From Clostridiales bacterium (GTDB lineage: Bacteria; Bacillota; Clostridia; Saccharofermentanales; Saccharofermentanaceae): 64,000 nt of DNA. The stretch lies in contig JAFZVF010000051.1 of assembly GCA_017617935.1 (NCBI GenBank), positions 1 to 64,000 on the forward strand, in the 5' to 3' direction. The position numbers and the translations under genes are program-made. Positions 15,761 to 26,000 of this stretch are shown piece by piece (the first letter of the stretch is position 1; each line of letters opens with the position of its first letter). Under the pieces are notes generated by a model. It saw only the letters and a program-made list of their open reading frames with translations. It did no database searches and was not told the DNA's origin.

Positions 15761-17482
15761 ATGAAGCTTCTTTTCGGTCACATCGGAAAATATAAAGCCG
15801 CTTCGATCTTAAGCCCGGTGTTTAAGCTTCTTGAAGCTTGCTTTGAACTGATCGTTCCGCTGATCGTGGCGGGCATGATCGATCAGGGCATTAACAAGGG
15901 CGACATGGGCTACGTGAAGTCCAGGATCTTCATCCTCGTGCTTTTCGCGGTTGTCGGCTTCGCGGTTGCGATTACCGCTCAGTACTTTGCCGCGTATTCG
16001 GCTTGCGGCATTTCCTCTTCGATCAGGAAGAGCATGCACGACAAGCTCCAATCTCTTTCTATTGCTGATTACGAAAAGATCGGTTCTTCGTCCGCGGTCA
16101 CGCTGCTGACAAGCGACGTCAATCAGATACAGACCGGCATAAACCTGTTCCTAAGGCTTCTTTTGAGATCGCCATTCATAGTCGTCGGAGCCTGCATTAT
16201 GGCGGCGACCGTAAAGCCGTCAATGGCCCTCGTATTTGCGGGCTGTACGCTCCTCCTGACGGTTGTCATTGCCCTCAACATGAAGTTTTCCATCGTCAGG
16301 CACAGGGAATCCAGGGAAGGCTTGGACGGCCTCGTTAAGAAGACTGCAAACGGCATTGCGGGCGAGAGGGTCATCAGGGGCTTTAACAAGACCGAAGCTG
16401 ATTATGAGAAGTTTGAAACCAAGAGTAAGAGCCTCAATAAGTCCCAGATAAAAGCTGCTGATTTCGCTGCTTGGCTGAACCCGCTCACATATGCTGTCGT
16501 GAATCTTTCGATCTGTCTTTTGATCTACAGGGGAGCGATCCATTTCAATTCAGGAACTCTTACCGACGGCCAGGTTGTGGCGCTCTATAACTACATGTCG
16601 CAGATCCTGATCGAGCTAGTCAAGCTTGCAAACCTGATAGTATCCGTATCAAGGGCCTATGCGTGCCTTAAGAGGGCGGAATCCCTCATGGAGATCAAGA
16701 GTACTGCAAATAGCGGGGCAATGGTGCTTGAAGCTTCCAAGCCATTGTCGCTTACGATGAAAAATGTTTCGTTTACTTACCAGGGCAATCAGGAGGAATC
16801 CGTAAAGGACTTCTCAATCGACATAAAGCCGGGCGAGACTATTGGAATAATAGGAAGCACGGGTTGTGGAAAATCAACCGTTGCGGCACTGATGTCAGGC
16901 ATCTACAACTGCACCGAAGGCGAGGTCCTGATCGGCGGCGTTGACATCAAAGAAATCGCTCTTTCGAGCCTTTCCTCGTCAGTCGGAATGAGCCTTCAGA
17001 AGACCAGACTGTTCAAGGGTTCTTTGAAGGACAACATTACGCTCGGCAGAGAAGGTCTGTCTGATGAGGATATAAGTCGGGCGTGCAGCACGTCATGCAG
17101 CGATGACGTCGTAAGTTCCAAGAAGGAAGGCCTTGAGTATGTGATTTCAGACGGCGGAGCGGGCCTTTCCGGCGGCCAGAGGCAGAGAATCGGGATCGCT
17201 AGAGCGCTTGCCGGCAAGCCCGGCATCGTTATCCTGGACGACTCGACTTCCGCATTGGACTGGGGAACCGAGAAGAGGCTTTTGGGCAACCTCAAGGAGC
17301 TCCCTCAAAAGCCTACTGTGATCCTTATCTCGCAGAAGGTAAGGACCTGCATGAACTGTGACAGGATAATCCTGATGGACGACGGAAGGATAGAGGCCGT
17401 TGCTTCGCATGAGGAACTGCTGAAGATATCAGAGAACTACAGATACCTGAACTCGCTTCAGGTGAGTGGAGGCGCAGTATGA
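15761..17482 (+). CDS. ABC exporter half-transporter with degenerate ATP site
   Basis: 573 residues: about six membrane helices (about 15-310) and one nucleotide-binding domain. Walker A is GSTGCGKST (365-373), the signature LSGGQRQRIGIARAL is intact, but the Walker B end is ILDDST with Asp494 in place of the catalytic Glu, and the switch His is Gln525 (ISQKV). This is the arrangement seen in the inactive-site subunit of heterodimeric exporters such as TM287/288 and BmrCD. It overlaps the next half-transporter by four bases (ATGA). Together they should form one heterodimeric exporter. The substrate is unknown. Confidence 0.92.
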   Translation: MKLLFGHIGKYKAASILSPVFKLLEACFELIVPLIVAGMIDQGINKGDMGYVKSRIFILVLFAVVGFAVAITAQYFAAYSACGISSSIRKSMHDKLQSLSIADYEKIGSSSAVTLLTSDVNQIQTGINLFLRLLLRSPFIVVGACIMAATVKPSMALVFAGCTLLLTVVIALNMKFSIVRHRESREGLDGLVKKTANGIAGERVIRGFNKTEADYEKFETKSKSLNKSQIKAADFAAWLNPLTYAVVNLSICLLIYRGAIHFNSGTLTDGQVVALYNYMSQILIELVKLANLIVSVSRAYACLKRAESLMEIKSTANSGAMVLEASKPLSLTMKNVSFTYQGNQEESVKDFSIDIKPGETIGIIGSTGCGKSTVAALMSGIYNCTEGEVLIGGVDIKEIALSSLSSSVGMSLQKTRLFKGSLKDNITLGREGLSDEDISRACSTSCSDDVVSSKKEGLEYVISDGGAGLSGGQRQRIGIARALAGKPGIVILDDSTSALDWGTEKRLLGNLKELPQKPTVILISQKVRTCMNCDRIILMDDGRIEAVASHEELLKISENYRYLNSLQVSGGAV

Positions 17483-19200
17483 AGGGCAAGATCGTAAAGC
17501 GCCTGTTCACTTATCTCAAAGGTTCTTCCGTTTTGGTATTGCTGTCAGTCCTTATCGGAATGCTTTTCGGAGCGGCTTCCGTTGCGGTTCCGTACTTCGC
17601 CGGCAAGGCGATTGATAATCTTGGAAACATTGATTCTCTTGTCAGACAGCTGATGGTTATCGTTTGCCTTTTGATCTCGGCCGCTGTCTTCCAGTTTGCC
17701 CTCATCAGGATGAACAACCGCATAGCCTTTTCGCTGGGACTCAATCTCAGAAACGCGACTTATGCGAAGATGCACAGGGTGAAAATGTCCTACATCGACA
17801 AGACTTCCGCGGGCAAGCTCCAGAGCTACATAATAAGCGACGTTGAGACGGCTTCGGACGGAATCCTTTTGTTCCTCAACCAATTTGCTTCAGGACTTGC
17901 AACGATAATCATAACGCTGATCGTGATGTTCCTCATAAATTGGAAGATCTCGCTCATAGTCGTTGTCTTCACGCCCGTTTCGATCGCGGTTTCTTACTTC
18001 ATTGCAAAAGGCGCATACAAGTCATTTGCGAAGCAGGCCGAGATAAGGGGCAGGCAGACCGCGTTCGTCGGAGAGTCCGTGAACAATTTCAGGGAATGCA
18101 GGGTCTTTAACGTTACGGACGTGAGGATCAGGGGATTTGACGAGATAAACGGCGAATACAGAAAGACTGCCACCAAGGCGACGTTCCTTTCTTCGATAAG
18201 CAATCCGTCGTCGAGGTTCGTAAACGCCCTCATCTATGCGGGAGTCGTGTTTACGGGTTGCATGGCGGGAGTCGGCGGAGCGATAACGGTTGGCGCGCTG
18301 ACCACGCTCCTTGCGTATGCAAATCAGTTCATGAAGCCCTTCAACGACCTGTCGGCCGTTTATACCGAGCTTTCTGACAGCTTTGCATGCCTTGCGCGCG
18401 TTTTCGAATACCTTGACAGTCCTGAGATCCCTCAGGAGAAGTCGGCTGAAGGCCTGCCCGACAACAAGATGCAGTTCGACATCGAGTTTAAGAACGTCAG
18501 CTTCTCGTATGTGGAAGGAAGACCGGTCCTGAAAGACGTCTCATTTACCGTCGGAAAGGGCGAGTCCTTTGCAATAGCGGGTCCCACGGGATGCGGAAAG
18601 ACGACTCTCATCAATCTTCTCATGCGTTACTATGAGCCTGATTCCGGCGACATACTTATCAACGGAAAGAGCATAAAGGACATTCCGAGGTCGGAACTCC
18701 GTCATTACATCGGCTTTGTCTCGCAGGACACGTGGCTTTCAGATGATACGGTCATGGAGAATATCAGGTTCTCAGGTCCGCAGATTACCGAAGAACAGGC
18801 GATTGACGCCTGCAAGAAGACCGGCTGCGATTCCTTTATAAGAAAGCTGCCCAAGCGTTATGACGAGATGATGGACAACGAAAGGGATGACGTTTCAGGA
18901 GGACAGAAGCAGCTTTTGACCATTGCGAGGGCAATGGCCTCAAATCCTTCCATAATGATCCTGGATGAAGCGACTTCGTCTGTAGACGTCGTAACCGAAG
19001 TCCGCATTCAGAAGGCCGTCAGGGAGCTCCTGAACGGCAGGACGAGCATAATAATCGCACACAGGCTCTCTACGATCACGAACTGCGACAAGATCGTCGT
19101 AATAGACGGCGGAAGGGTCTCAGAGATCGGAACGCACGACGAGCTTATCGCAAACGGCGGATTCTACAGCAGGCTCTATGCCTCGTACGTATCTGGTTAA
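17479..19200 (+). CDS. ABC exporter half-transporter with canonical ATP site
   Basis: 573 residues, the same length as its partner. A transmembrane domain (about 12-305) is followed by a nucleotide-binding domain with GPTGCGKTT (Walker A), VSGGQKQLLTIARAM (signature), ILDEATSSVD with catalytic Glu497, and switch His528 in IIAHRLST. Unlike the upstream half, all catalytic residues are present, so this subunit should supply the working catalytic glutamate of the heterodimer. A type IV (multidrug or lipid) exporter in the cytoplasmic membrane is expected. No regulator or peptide gene is adjacent to point to the cargo. Confidence 0.93.
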   Translation: MKGKIVKRLFTYLKGSSVLVLLSVLIGMLFGAASVAVPYFAGKAIDNLGNIDSLVRQLMVIVCLLISAAVFQFALIRMNNRIAFSLGLNLRNATYAKMHRVKMSYIDKTSAGKLQSYIISDVETASDGILLFLNQFASGLATIIITLIVMFLINWKISLIVVVFTPVSIAVSYFIAKGAYKSFAKQAEIRGRQTAFVGESVNNFRECRVFNVTDVRIRGFDEINGEYRKTATKATFLSSISNPSSRFVNALIYAGVVFTGCMAGVGGAITVGALTTLLAYANQFMKPFNDLSAVYTELSDSFACLARVFEYLDSPEIPQEKSAEGLPDNKMQFDIEFKNVSFSYVEGRPVLKDVSFTVGKGESFAIAGPTGCGKTTLINLLMRYYEPDSGDILINGKSIKDIPRSELRHYIGFVSQDTWLSDDTVMENIRFSGPQITEEQAIDACKKTGCDSFIRKLPKRYDEMMDNERDDVSGGQKQLLTIARAMASNPSIMILDEATSSVDVVTEVRIQKAVRELLNGRTSIIIAHRLSTITNCDKIVVIDGGRVSEIGTHDELIANGGFYSRLYASYVSG

Positions 19201-19220
19201 GCGTGAAAAGCCTGAAAAGG

Positions 19221-19250
19221 TTGACCTTTTCGAACGATTTATGATAAAGT
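19221..19250 (+). promoter_or_regulatory. Candidate promoter of the T-box/leuA transcript
   Basis: TTGACC (19221-19226) and TGA-TAAAGT (-10 at 19245-19250 with TGn extension) are separated by 18 bases. The predicted start near 19257 is just before the T-box leader. TTGACC also lies inside a short hairpin, GAAAAGG-TTGA-CCTTTTC (19214-19231), that could terminate the ABC transporter transcript. Confidence 0.5.
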
Positions 19251-19256
19251 AACGAA

Positions 19257-19542
19257 AATCGAATAGTTAAATGCGGTGAAGGGGAATATTACTTCATCAG
19301 AGCGCCTTTACAGAGAGCCTGCGGCAGGTGCGAGCAGGTAAGTCGCAGAGGAAGGAACTCACCCCGGAGCATTCGGTTGAAAGCCTTGCGGCAATTAGAC
19401 TTGAACGGAGTTATTCCACGTTACAGGAATACTGATATCGGATCAATTCCCGTATCTTGTGAGTGCACGGCAATGCCGTGAAATAGAGTGGTACCGCGAA
19501 CGCCCCTTCGTCTCTATATAACGAGACGAGGGGCTTTTTTGT
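19257..19542 (+). ncRNA. T-box leader RNA, tRNA-Leu specific (CUC specifier)
   Basis: This fills the only gene-free stretch above 300 bases. Stem I carries the AGAGAGCC (from 19312) and GGTGCGAGCAGG elements. The specifier loop reads GGAACTCACC, giving the codon CUC (19358-19360), which is leucine. The T-box core TGGTACCGCG is at 19489-19498. The base after TGG is T, which would pair with an A at the tRNA discriminator position, as expected for tRNA-Leu. A terminator with a T-run follows. Uncharged tRNA-Leu should bind and stabilise the antiterminator, switching on leuA when leucine is scarce. Confidence 0.95.
19502..19540 (+). terminator. T-box regulated intrinsic terminator
   Basis: GCCCCTTCGTCTC (19502-19514) pairs with GAGACGAGGGGC (19523-19534) with one bulge, followed by TTTTTT. 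Its left side overlaps the region that pairs with the T-box sequence in the antiterminator, giving the two exclusive folds. Confidence 0.9.
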
Positions 19543-19560
19543 ACAAGGAGGTACAGCGGT

Positions 19561-21237
19561 ATGAACAGTTCGAAATACGAAGCCAATCCTACGGTTCCAA
19601 TGCCGAACCGCAAGTGGCCGTCAAGAGTCATAACCAAAGCGCCGATCTGGTGTTCCGTTGACTTGAGGGACGGAAACCAGGCGTTGGAAGTCCCCATGAC
19701 GCTCGACCAGAAGGTTGAGTTCTTCACGTTCCTGTGCGAGATCGGCTTCAAGGAGATCGAGGTCGGCTTTCCCGCCGCTTCCGAGACTGACTACAATTTC
19801 TGCCGCCATCTGATAGATAACGACCTGATCCCTGACGGCGTAGCCATTCAGGTGCTGACGCAGTCAAGGCCCCACATAATCGAAAAGACGATGGAAGCCG
19901 TAAAAGGCTGCAAGAAGGCCATCATCCATCTGTATAACTCAACCAGCACTTTGCAAAGGGACGTCGTCTTCGGCTTTGCACCGGAGGACTGCATTGACTT
20001 AGCTGAAGTGGGCGCAAGGCTCATAATGGAAAGCATCTCTAAAGATGAAAGCGGTACCGAGTTCATTCTCGAGTATTCTCCGGAAAGCTTTTCTTCTACA
20101 GAGCCTGAGTTTGCCGTGCGCATCTGCGATGCAGTTTGCGACATCTGGAAGCCTACAAAAGAGAAAAAGGTGATTATCAATCTGCCCGAGACGGTCGAAT
20201 ATCAGACTGCAAACGTTTTCGCCGACCAGGTAGAGTATTTCTGCACACATACCAAGTGGAGGGACGAGATAATCGTCTCATTACATACGCACAACGATAG
20301 GGGAACCGCTGTTGCGACTTCCGAATTCGGCCTGATGGCCGGAGCCGACAGGGTGGAGGGCACTCTCTTCGGAAACGGCGAGAGGACCGGAAACGTTGAC
20401 ATAATCACGCTCGCTATCAACATGCTGATGCTGGGCGTTGACCCCGAGCTCGATTTTTCGGACATGAACAACGTCATCGACGTCTATGAAGACTGCACCG
20501 GAATGAAGGTGGAGCCGAGGCACCCTTGGGCTGGAAAACTCGTGTTTACGGCATTCTCCGGTTCTCATCAGGATGCGATCAACAAGGGCAGAAAGAAGAT
20601 GGAAGAGCGCCATTCCACCGTATGGGCCGTTCCTTATCTGCCTATCGATCCTGCAGACGTCGGACGCCAGTACGAGCCCGTCATCAGGATCAATTCCCAG
20701 TCGGGCAGGGGCGGCATCTCCTACGTTATGGAAAAGCATTTCGGCGTCCATCTGCCGAGAACCTTCCTGCGCAGCTTCCTGCCTGTAGTTAAGGCCGCGA
20801 CTGAAGAGAACGGCATTGAGAACGAACTGACGCCCCAGCAGATCTTTGACCTGTTCGACGACAAGTACATCAACGTCTTGGAGCCTTACGGCCTGAAGAC
20901 CTTCTCCGAGGCGCAGGATTCCGAGCAGATATCCACTGTTGAGGCCGTTATTACGGTTAACGGCGAGCCGGTTAAGATCAAGGGTACCGGAAACGGTCTA
21001 CTCGACGCCTTCGTAACTGCGTTTAAGACCTATACGGGAATTGATTTTGAGATCAAGGACTATTCCGAGCACGCTATGAAGAGCGGTTCAGACTCCGCGG
21101 CTATAACCTACATCGAAATCTTAAGCAAGCAGGACGGCAAAACCTATATTGGAGCGGGCGTTTCAAGCTCCGTCACGAAGTCTTCCGTCCGTGCCGTAGT
21201 TTGCGCATACAACAGAATGATTAATGTGATAAGATAG
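19561..21237 (+). CDS. leuA: 2-isopropylmalate synthase
   Basis: 558 residues. It condenses acetyl-CoA with 2-oxoisovalerate, the first committed step of leucine synthesis. The catalytic barrel shows CSVDLRDGNQALEVPM and HTHNDRGTAVATSEFGL (metal-binding His-x-His), and GNGERTGNVDI follows. The C-terminal part (about 430-558) is the LeuA allosteric dimer domain that senses leucine. The sequence start (NPTVPMPNRKWPS) marks the longer TIGR00970-type enzyme shared with actinobacteria and yeast rather than the common 500-residue bacterial form. AAGGAGGT precedes the ATG. Control by the leucine T-box upstream confirms the role. Confidence 0.95.
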   Translation: MNSSKYEANPTVPMPNRKWPSRVITKAPIWCSVDLRDGNQALEVPMTLDQKVEFFTFLCEIGFKEIEVGFPAASETDYNFCRHLIDNDLIPDGVAIQVLTQSRPHIIEKTMEAVKGCKKAIIHLYNSTSTLQRDVVFGFAPEDCIDLAEVGARLIMESISKDESGTEFILEYSPESFSSTEPEFAVRICDAVCDIWKPTKEKKVIINLPETVEYQTANVFADQVEYFCTHTKWRDEIIVSLHTHNDRGTAVATSEFGLMAGADRVEGTLFGNGERTGNVDIITLAINMLMLGVDPELDFSDMNNVIDVYEDCTGMKVEPRHPWAGKLVFTAFSGSHQDAINKGRKKMEERHSTVWAVPYLPIDPADVGRQYEPVIRINSQSGRGGISYVMEKHFGVHLPRTFLRSFLPVVKAATEENGIENELTPQQIFDLFDDKYINVLEPYGLKTFSEAQDSEQISTVEAVITVNGEPVKIKGTGNGLLDAFVTAFKTYTGIDFEIKDYSEHAMKSGSDSAAITYIEILSKQDGKTYIGAGVSSSVTKSSVRAVVCAYNRMINVIR

Positions 21238-21268
21238 TCCTCGATTACAATTTTGGAGTTGGATTTTT

Positions 21269-22129
21269 ATGTGGGATTATTTTGTTGCTTTCGTTTTTGG
21301 AGTCGTTGAGGGCATTACGGAATGGCTGCCCGTCAGCTCCACCGGACATATGATCATATTGAACGAATTCATGAAGCTCAACGTTTCACCTGAATTCTAC
21401 GACCTGTACCTTGTCGTCATCCAGCTTGGCGCCATTATCGCGGTCATGCTGTTGTTCTGGTGGGAGATATGGCCTTTCGGCATCAAGCGCAACAAGCAGC
21501 CGCTTTCCGACAAGGGTTTGGGCCGCTGGATAATGAAGGACAAGTTCATCATGTGGTTCAAGATCCTTGTTGCGTGCATTCCCGCAGCCATCGTCGGAGT
21601 TCTTTTCGACGATTGGCTCGACGAGCATCTTTATAACTATTTCGTGGTCGCCATGGCGCTTATTGTGTTCGGCGTCGCATTCATCGTTGTTGAGAGGCTG
21701 ATGAAGGGAAAGGATCCCAAGGTCAAGACCGTTGGCAACATCAATTGGGGGCACGCGTTCCTCATCGGCGTTTTCCAGCTGTTCGCAGCCATTTTCCCGG
21801 GTGCTTCAAGGTCAGGTTCGACCATTGTTGGTTCGATCGCCATTGGCATTAAGAGGGAAGCGGCAGCAAAGTTCACTTTCTTCCTTGCAATTCCTGTAAT
21901 GTTTGGTGCTAGCCTTCTTAAGATCGTTAAGTTCAAGGGAGACGTTACGGCTCACGAGGTAGGGCTTTTAGCCGTCGGCATGGTCACGGCTTTCGTTGTC
22001 AGCCTTTTCGTAATCAGGGCATTGATGAACTTCATCAAAAAGCATGATTTCTCGTGCTTCGGCTGGTACAGGATCGTACTCGGCATCATCGTCCTGCTCC
22101 TTGGCACGTTCGGCGTCATCGGGTTCTGA
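21269..22129 (+). CDS. uppP: Undecaprenyl-diphosphatase
   Basis: 286-residue polytopic membrane protein of the BacA/UppP family. It removes a phosphate from undecaprenyl diphosphate to recycle the lipid carrier for peptidoglycan and other wall polymers. The two signature motifs are present: EGITEWLPVSSTGHMII at residues about 11-27 and FPGASRSGSTIVGS in the middle. About eight hydrophobic segments are visible. It begins 31 bases after leuA with no terminator between, so it may be read from the T-box controlled transcript as well as from its own promoter. Overexpression is known to give bacitracin resistance in this family. Confidence 0.95.
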   Translation: MWDYFVAFVFGVVEGITEWLPVSSTGHMIILNEFMKLNVSPEFYDLYLVVIQLGAIIAVMLLFWWEIWPFGIKRNKQPLSDKGLGRWIMKDKFIMWFKILVACIPAAIVGVLFDDWLDEHLYNYFVVAMALIVFGVAFIVVERLMKGKDPKVKTVGNINWGHAFLIGVFQLFAAIFPGASRSGSTIVGSIAIGIKREAAAKFTFFLAIPVMFGASLLKIVKFKGDVTAHEVGLLAVGMVTAFVVSLFVIRALMNFIKKHDFSCFGWYRIVLGIIVLLLGTFGVIGF

Positions 22130-22186
22130 TAGGCCTATTTTCCCGGCCTGATTATCGTCCTAAAAAATCAAGCATTTATTACAAGT

Positions 22187-22210
22187 ATAACGCGCGCGTT
22201 ATGCTATAAT
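22187..22210 (+). promoter_or_regulatory. 16-bp palindrome joined to an extended -10 promoter
   Basis: ATAACGCGCGCGTTAT (22187-22202) is a perfect palindrome. It shares two bases with an extended -10, TGC-TATAAT (22202-22210). No -35 is recognisable. A dimeric regulator bound here would cover the -35 region, so this looks like an operator for the long operon that starts at 22249. Confidence 0.5.
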
Positions 22211-22248
22211 TTTAAACTGAAAAATAATGCGTAGAGGTATTAAGGCTT

Positions 22249-23037
22249 TTGCACAAGTATATATTCAACAGCCGTGACGTGGCTGCTTATTTCAAATATT
22301 TCTCAGTTCCGAGCTACCTTGAGGTGTCTTACATGCAGTACATCTTCAATCTCGGGAACAAGATCCTGGCAGAGCCCTTGACCAGGGATTTCGAACATTT
22401 CAAGAACGAAGTGTTCAGAGAGCTCTATTTCCTGTGGGCAAACGGCTTTGAAGGCGAGAGGTCCGACATTTCGGCAATGACCGCTGACGGTCAGTTGGCT
22501 CTTATCTGTGATCAGGAATGCATCAATCTTGAGTCTTACATGAAGCTTATCTGTCTGCATCTCATTTTTTCGGGCAATCTTCCTTACATCAACCTCAATT
22601 TTACGGGCATGATCCTTCAGCTTGGCCTGAAGTGTGATTCCGACGTTTATGAGGACAACATCAGGAGGATTATGGAATCACTGAGACTGGTGGCATATGA
22701 TTCGTTCGGACACGCCTTTGATCTTGGCCTCGGAGTTCCTGATGAACTCTTGAGGGTATCTCTTAACGATGAGTTCAAGTCAAGTCTCGTAAACAGAAAC
22801 TTCAGGGACAGCCTTAAGAAAGAACAGCAGAACTGGCTTTCGGAGCTTAAAGAGAAGTCGCTTAAGGTCTTTGGCAGCATTCCTGCAAGACGCAAGACCG
22901 GGACGGTCGGGAGAAATTCCAATTCCAGAGGCACGTCCGGTTCTGTAAGTGGAGCGAAATATTCAGATACGGCATCCCAGATGCCGGCAAATAAAGTCCA
23001 GCCGAAGGGTGCGCCTTCGTCCGGAAACAGAAAATAG
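22249..23037 (+). CDS. Conserved-looking hypothetical protein, TTG start
   Basis: 262 residues, not recognised. The N-terminal 190 residues look like a compact helical domain (NSRDVAAYFKYFSVPSYLEVSYMQYIF at the start is helix-rich), with no membrane span or signal peptide. The last 70 residues are a low-complexity, basic Ser/Gly/Asn/Lys tail that is probably disordered. The TTG start is chosen because a promoter and GAGG (22234-22237) lie upstream, and the first in-frame ATG would remove about 28 conserved-looking residues. It is the first gene of a tight operon with the activase-like protein, polA and coaE. Confidence 0.65.
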   Translation: MHKYIFNSRDVAAYFKYFSVPSYLEVSYMQYIFNLGNKILAEPLTRDFEHFKNEVFRELYFLWANGFEGERSDISAMTADGQLALICDQECINLESYMKLICLHLIFSGNLPYINLNFTGMILQLGLKCDSDVYEDNIRRIMESLRLVAYDSFGHAFDLGLGVPDELLRVSLNDEFKSSLVNRNFRDSLKKEQQNWLSELKEKSLKVFGSIPARRKTGTVGRNSNSRGTSGSVSGAKYSDTASQMPANKVQPKGAPSSGNRK

Positions 23038-23058
23038 CGGTAATTTGGAGGAGATCAA

Positions 23059-26000
23059 ATGGACAAGTTCTACCGTTTAGGGCTTGATATTGGTTCAACA
23101 ACGATCAAAGTCGTCCTTCTTGACGGCGAAGAGATCATTCACAGCGAATACAGGAGACACCATTCGGACGTCTCAGGCCTTCTTAACGAGCTTTTCGCTG
23201 AACTCAACGAGAAGTTCCCCGGAATATCCGTCGATACCGTTATAACGGGTTCCGGCGGACTTTCCGTAGCCAACTGGCTGGGCCTTAAGTTTACGCAGGA
23301 AGTCATGGCCGAGACCGTGGCCATCAGGAAGTATCATCCGGAGACTGACGTCATCATCGAACTTGGCGGCGAGGACGCCAAGATCACTTACATGCACCCC
23401 GTTCTCGAGCAGCGTATGAACGGTACGTGCGCAGGCGGTACGGGCGCTTTCATTGACCAGATGGCATCGCTCCTTCAGACTGATGCAGACGGCCTCAACA
23501 ACTTCGCAAAGGACTACAGGTCGCTTTATACCATCGCTTCAAGATGCGGCGTTTTCGCAAAGAGCGACCTCCAGCCTCTGATCAACGAGGGTGCGGCAAA
23601 GGAAGACCTCGCGGCTTCGATCTATCAGTCAGTAGTTAACCAGACCATTTCCGGTCTTGCATGCGGAAGGCCCATCAAGGGCAACGTCGCTTTCCTGGGC
23701 GGCCCGCTGTATTTCAATTCAGAGCTCAGGAGCGCATTTGAAAGGACTTTGGCAGAGAAGGTTGATTCCTTCTGGATGCCTGACGACGCGCAGATCTACG
23801 TCGGCCTTGGCGCGGCGCTTTCGGCAGAGGGCAAGAATCCCGTCAAGTTATCTGACCTTCTCGAGAAGCTTAAGAACCGTGAAGGCTTTGTTCCGGACAT
23901 CATCAGGATCGACCCGATCTTCAAGGATGAAGAGGACAAGAAGGCTTTCGACGAGCGCCATAAGAAGGACATGATTCCCGTTCTTGACTTCAAGGAACAG
24001 AAGGGACCTTTGTTTTTAGGTCTTGACGCAGGCTCCACGACCACCAAGGCCGTAGTTATCAACACGAGGGGAGAGCTCGTTTACACTTACTATGCGAGCA
24101 ACAAGGGCAACCCCGTCATGAGCGCGGTTACCATCATGAAGGACATTTATACTAAGATGCCTTCAGACTGCTACATCGCATATTCATGCGTAACCGGTTA
24201 TGGCGAGAATATTATCAGAGCAGCTCTCAACATCGATCTCGGTGAGATAGAGACGATGGCCCACTTCCAGTCCGCGAAATTCTTCTGTCCGGATGTTGAT
24301 TTCATCATCGACATCGGCGGTCAGGATATGAAGTGCATGAAGATCAGGAACGGCGTCATCGATTCCATCATGCTCAATGAGGCTTGCTCTTCAGGATGCG
24401 GCTCGTTCATCCAGACGTTCGCTGAAACGCTTGGTCTTACGACTCCACAGTTTGCCGCAGCTGCGCTTGAATCCAGAAAGCCCGTCGATCTTGGTACGAG
24501 ATGTACGGTGTTCATGAATTCGAAGGTCAAGCAGGCTCAGAAGGAAGGCGCTTCCGTAGGCGACATCTCCGCAGGCCTTTCATATTCCGTAGTCAGAAAC
24601 GCTCTCTACAAGGTCATTAAGATCCGTGACACCGAGCAGCTCGGCAAGAACATCGTCGTTCAGGGTGGTACGTTCCTCAACGATGCCATCCTGCGCTGCT
24701 TCGAGCTCGTATCCAAGCGTGAGGTAATAAGGCCTAACGTTGCGGGACTCATGGGCGCATTCGGTGCGGCCCTCATCGCGCAGAAGCGTTCCAAGGACGG
24801 TTCCGTATCCAAGGTGCTTGGAAGGGACGACCTCGATTCGTTCTCGATGGAGACTGAGAACACGCAGTGCCCGGGCTGCACGAACCACTGCAGGCTTACT
24901 ATCGCAACATTCTCCAACGGCAGGAAGTTCGTATCGGGAAACCGCTGCGAAAGAGGCGAAGACATTGCGCTTGACAAGGATCCGGGTCTCCAGAAGGAGA
25001 AGATCCCCAATCTTTTCAACTACAAGTACAACAGGACTTTCAAATATCAGCCGCTTAAGCTCGAGGACGCTCCAAGAGGTGAGATTGGCATCCCGAGAGT
25101 GCTTAACCAGTATGAGAACTATCCGTTCTGGTTTACCGTATTGACCAAGCTCGGATTCAGAGTTCTGGTATCCGCCAGGTCTTCACATAAGCTCTATGAG
25201 GAAGGCATGGAGACTATTCCTTCAGAGTCCGTATGTTATCCTGCAAAGCTTGCTCACGGCCATATTGAGAACCTCATCTCAAGAGGGATCAAGACGATAT
25301 TCTATCCTGACGTTCCTTATGAGAATCTTGAGAACCAGGGTTCAAACAACCACTACAATTGCCCGATCGTGTGCTCTTATCCTGAGGTAATCAGAAACAA
25401 CGTGGAGAACCTCAAGGAGAAGGAGATACGATATCTCAATCCTTTCATGCCTCTCGACAATCTTGACTGCGTCGCAGAACAGCTCGTAAAGATATTCGAT
25501 TACACCGCAGTATCGCTTAAGGAAGCAAAAGCCGCAGTAGAAGCGGGCGCTGAAGAGTATTTCAACTTTAAGGAAGACATCCGCAACAAGGGCGTGGAGA
25601 TCCTCAAGGAGATGGAAGAGAAGAAAATGAAGGGCGTCGTCCTTGCAGGAAGGCCTTATCACATCGATCCCGAGATCAACCATGGCATCCCCGAGATGAT
25701 CAATTCCCTTGGTTTGGCGGTACTTACTGAAGATGCTGTTGCAAGGCCCGGAAGGCTTAAGAGGCCAATCCGAGTTATTGACCAGTGGATGTATCACACG
25801 AGGCTTTATGAGGCTGCTGCATACGTCATCACAAGGCCTGATCTTGAACTCGTTCAGCTTACGAGCTTCGGATGCGGTCTTGACGCGGTTACTTCAGACC
25901 AGGTTCAGGAGATCCTTGAATCTTCAGGCAAGCTCTATACGCTCCTCAAGATCGACGAGGTCAGTAACTTGGGTGCCGCAAGGATCAGAATGAGGTCTCT

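Noticed and set aside
22131-22149. Terminator after uppP (AGGCC ... GGCCT)
   Set aside because: The stem is only five pairs and is not followed by a T-run.
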